From: Pseudomonadota bacterium
GTDB lineage: Bacteria > Pseudomonadota > Alphaproteobacteria > Rhizobiales > Rhizobiaceae
Length of the DNA: 49,557 bases
Assembly (NCBI GenBank): GCA_023399635.1
Contig: JAEWOP010000153.1
Location: 1 to 49,557, forward strand
Direction: 5' to 3'
The stretch's first letter is position 1. Each line of letters starts with the position of its first letter. The translations under genes were made by a program, and so were the position numbers. Under the pieces are notes generated by a model that was not told where the DNA came from, searched no databases, and saw only the letters and a list, made by a program, of their open reading frames with translations. This document shows positions 49,551-49,557 of this stretch, piece by piece.

Positions 49551-49557
49551 AGACCGT

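Noticed and set aside
1..49557. CRISPR array, IS element, prophage, integrase, reverse transcriptase or tRNA gene
   Set aside because: No regular direct repeats, transposase, integrase or retron-type motifs and no cloverleaf were seen on reading either strand.

Overview
The window looks like a stretch of chromosome from an alphaproteobacterium of the Rhizobiaceae (Rhizobium/Agrobacterium/Ensifer-like). This rests on protein style (guaA, pheST, infC-rpmI-rplT, queG, uppP), GC-rich codon use, many small Rhizobiales-type hypothetical proteins, and DNA sites resembling the rhizobial regulators Irr, RirA and CtrA. Genus cannot be fixed by eye. Gene density is high. I see no IS element, prophage, CRISPR array, rRNA or tRNA gene.

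Layout. 1-6.5 kb: a truncated GNAT acetyltransferase, an NTF2-like protein, an orphan CHASE/HWE histidine kinase, a chromate transporter (ChrA), an XRE-cupin regulator with a GNAT downstream, and an MFS exporter. 6.6-12.5 kb: two tiny proteins, tandem TakP-like TRAP solute-binding proteins, the membrane ferritin mbfA behind a near-perfect Irr box, a BTLCP cysteine proteinase behind CtrA-like sites, and an alpha/beta hydrolase. 12.7-18.3 kb: translation genes infC (AUU start), rpmI, rplT, pheS, an unrecognised gene wedged between pheS and pheT, then pheT. 18.3-24.5 kb: an M15-peptidase-like protein, two small acidic proteins, an aldo/keto reductase-GNAT-aldo/keto reductase operon, a Gfo/Idh/MocA oxidoreductase, and a GT2-GtrA pair. 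24.6-33 kb: a GT-C-like membrane protein, xseA, a periplasmic hypothetical, an M29 aminopeptidase, a frameshifted ybaK after a Spx/ArsC-like gene, and a soluble chemoreceptor with its sensor at the C-terminus. 33-36.2 kb: guaA, an MTA/SAH nucleosidase-like gene overlapping a PaaI thioesterase, tspO. 36.2-41.4 kb: a tightly coupled iron-type operon (imelysin, di-haem DUF1111, imelysin, DUF1513) with a RirA-type box upstream. 41.4-49.6 kb: RsmB-like methyltransferase, RlpA-like protein, an SDR-queG-GST cluster, uppP, a 55-aa membrane protein and TRAP dctM/dctQ at the right edge.

How genes work together. Iron handling appears twice: mbfA (storage/export, Irr-type site) and the imelysin operon (uptake-type, RirA-type site), consistent with the two rhizobial iron regulators controlling opposite arms. 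TRAP transport also appears twice: two solute-binding paralogues without permease near 8 kb and permeases without binding protein near 48 kb. GT2, GtrA and the divergent GT-C-like protein make a plausible lipid-linked glycosylation module. No striking new defence or mobile system is visible. The best leads are the pheS/pheT intergenic gene, the glycosylation trio, the imelysin operon, the unexplained palindromes and the ybaK frameshift.
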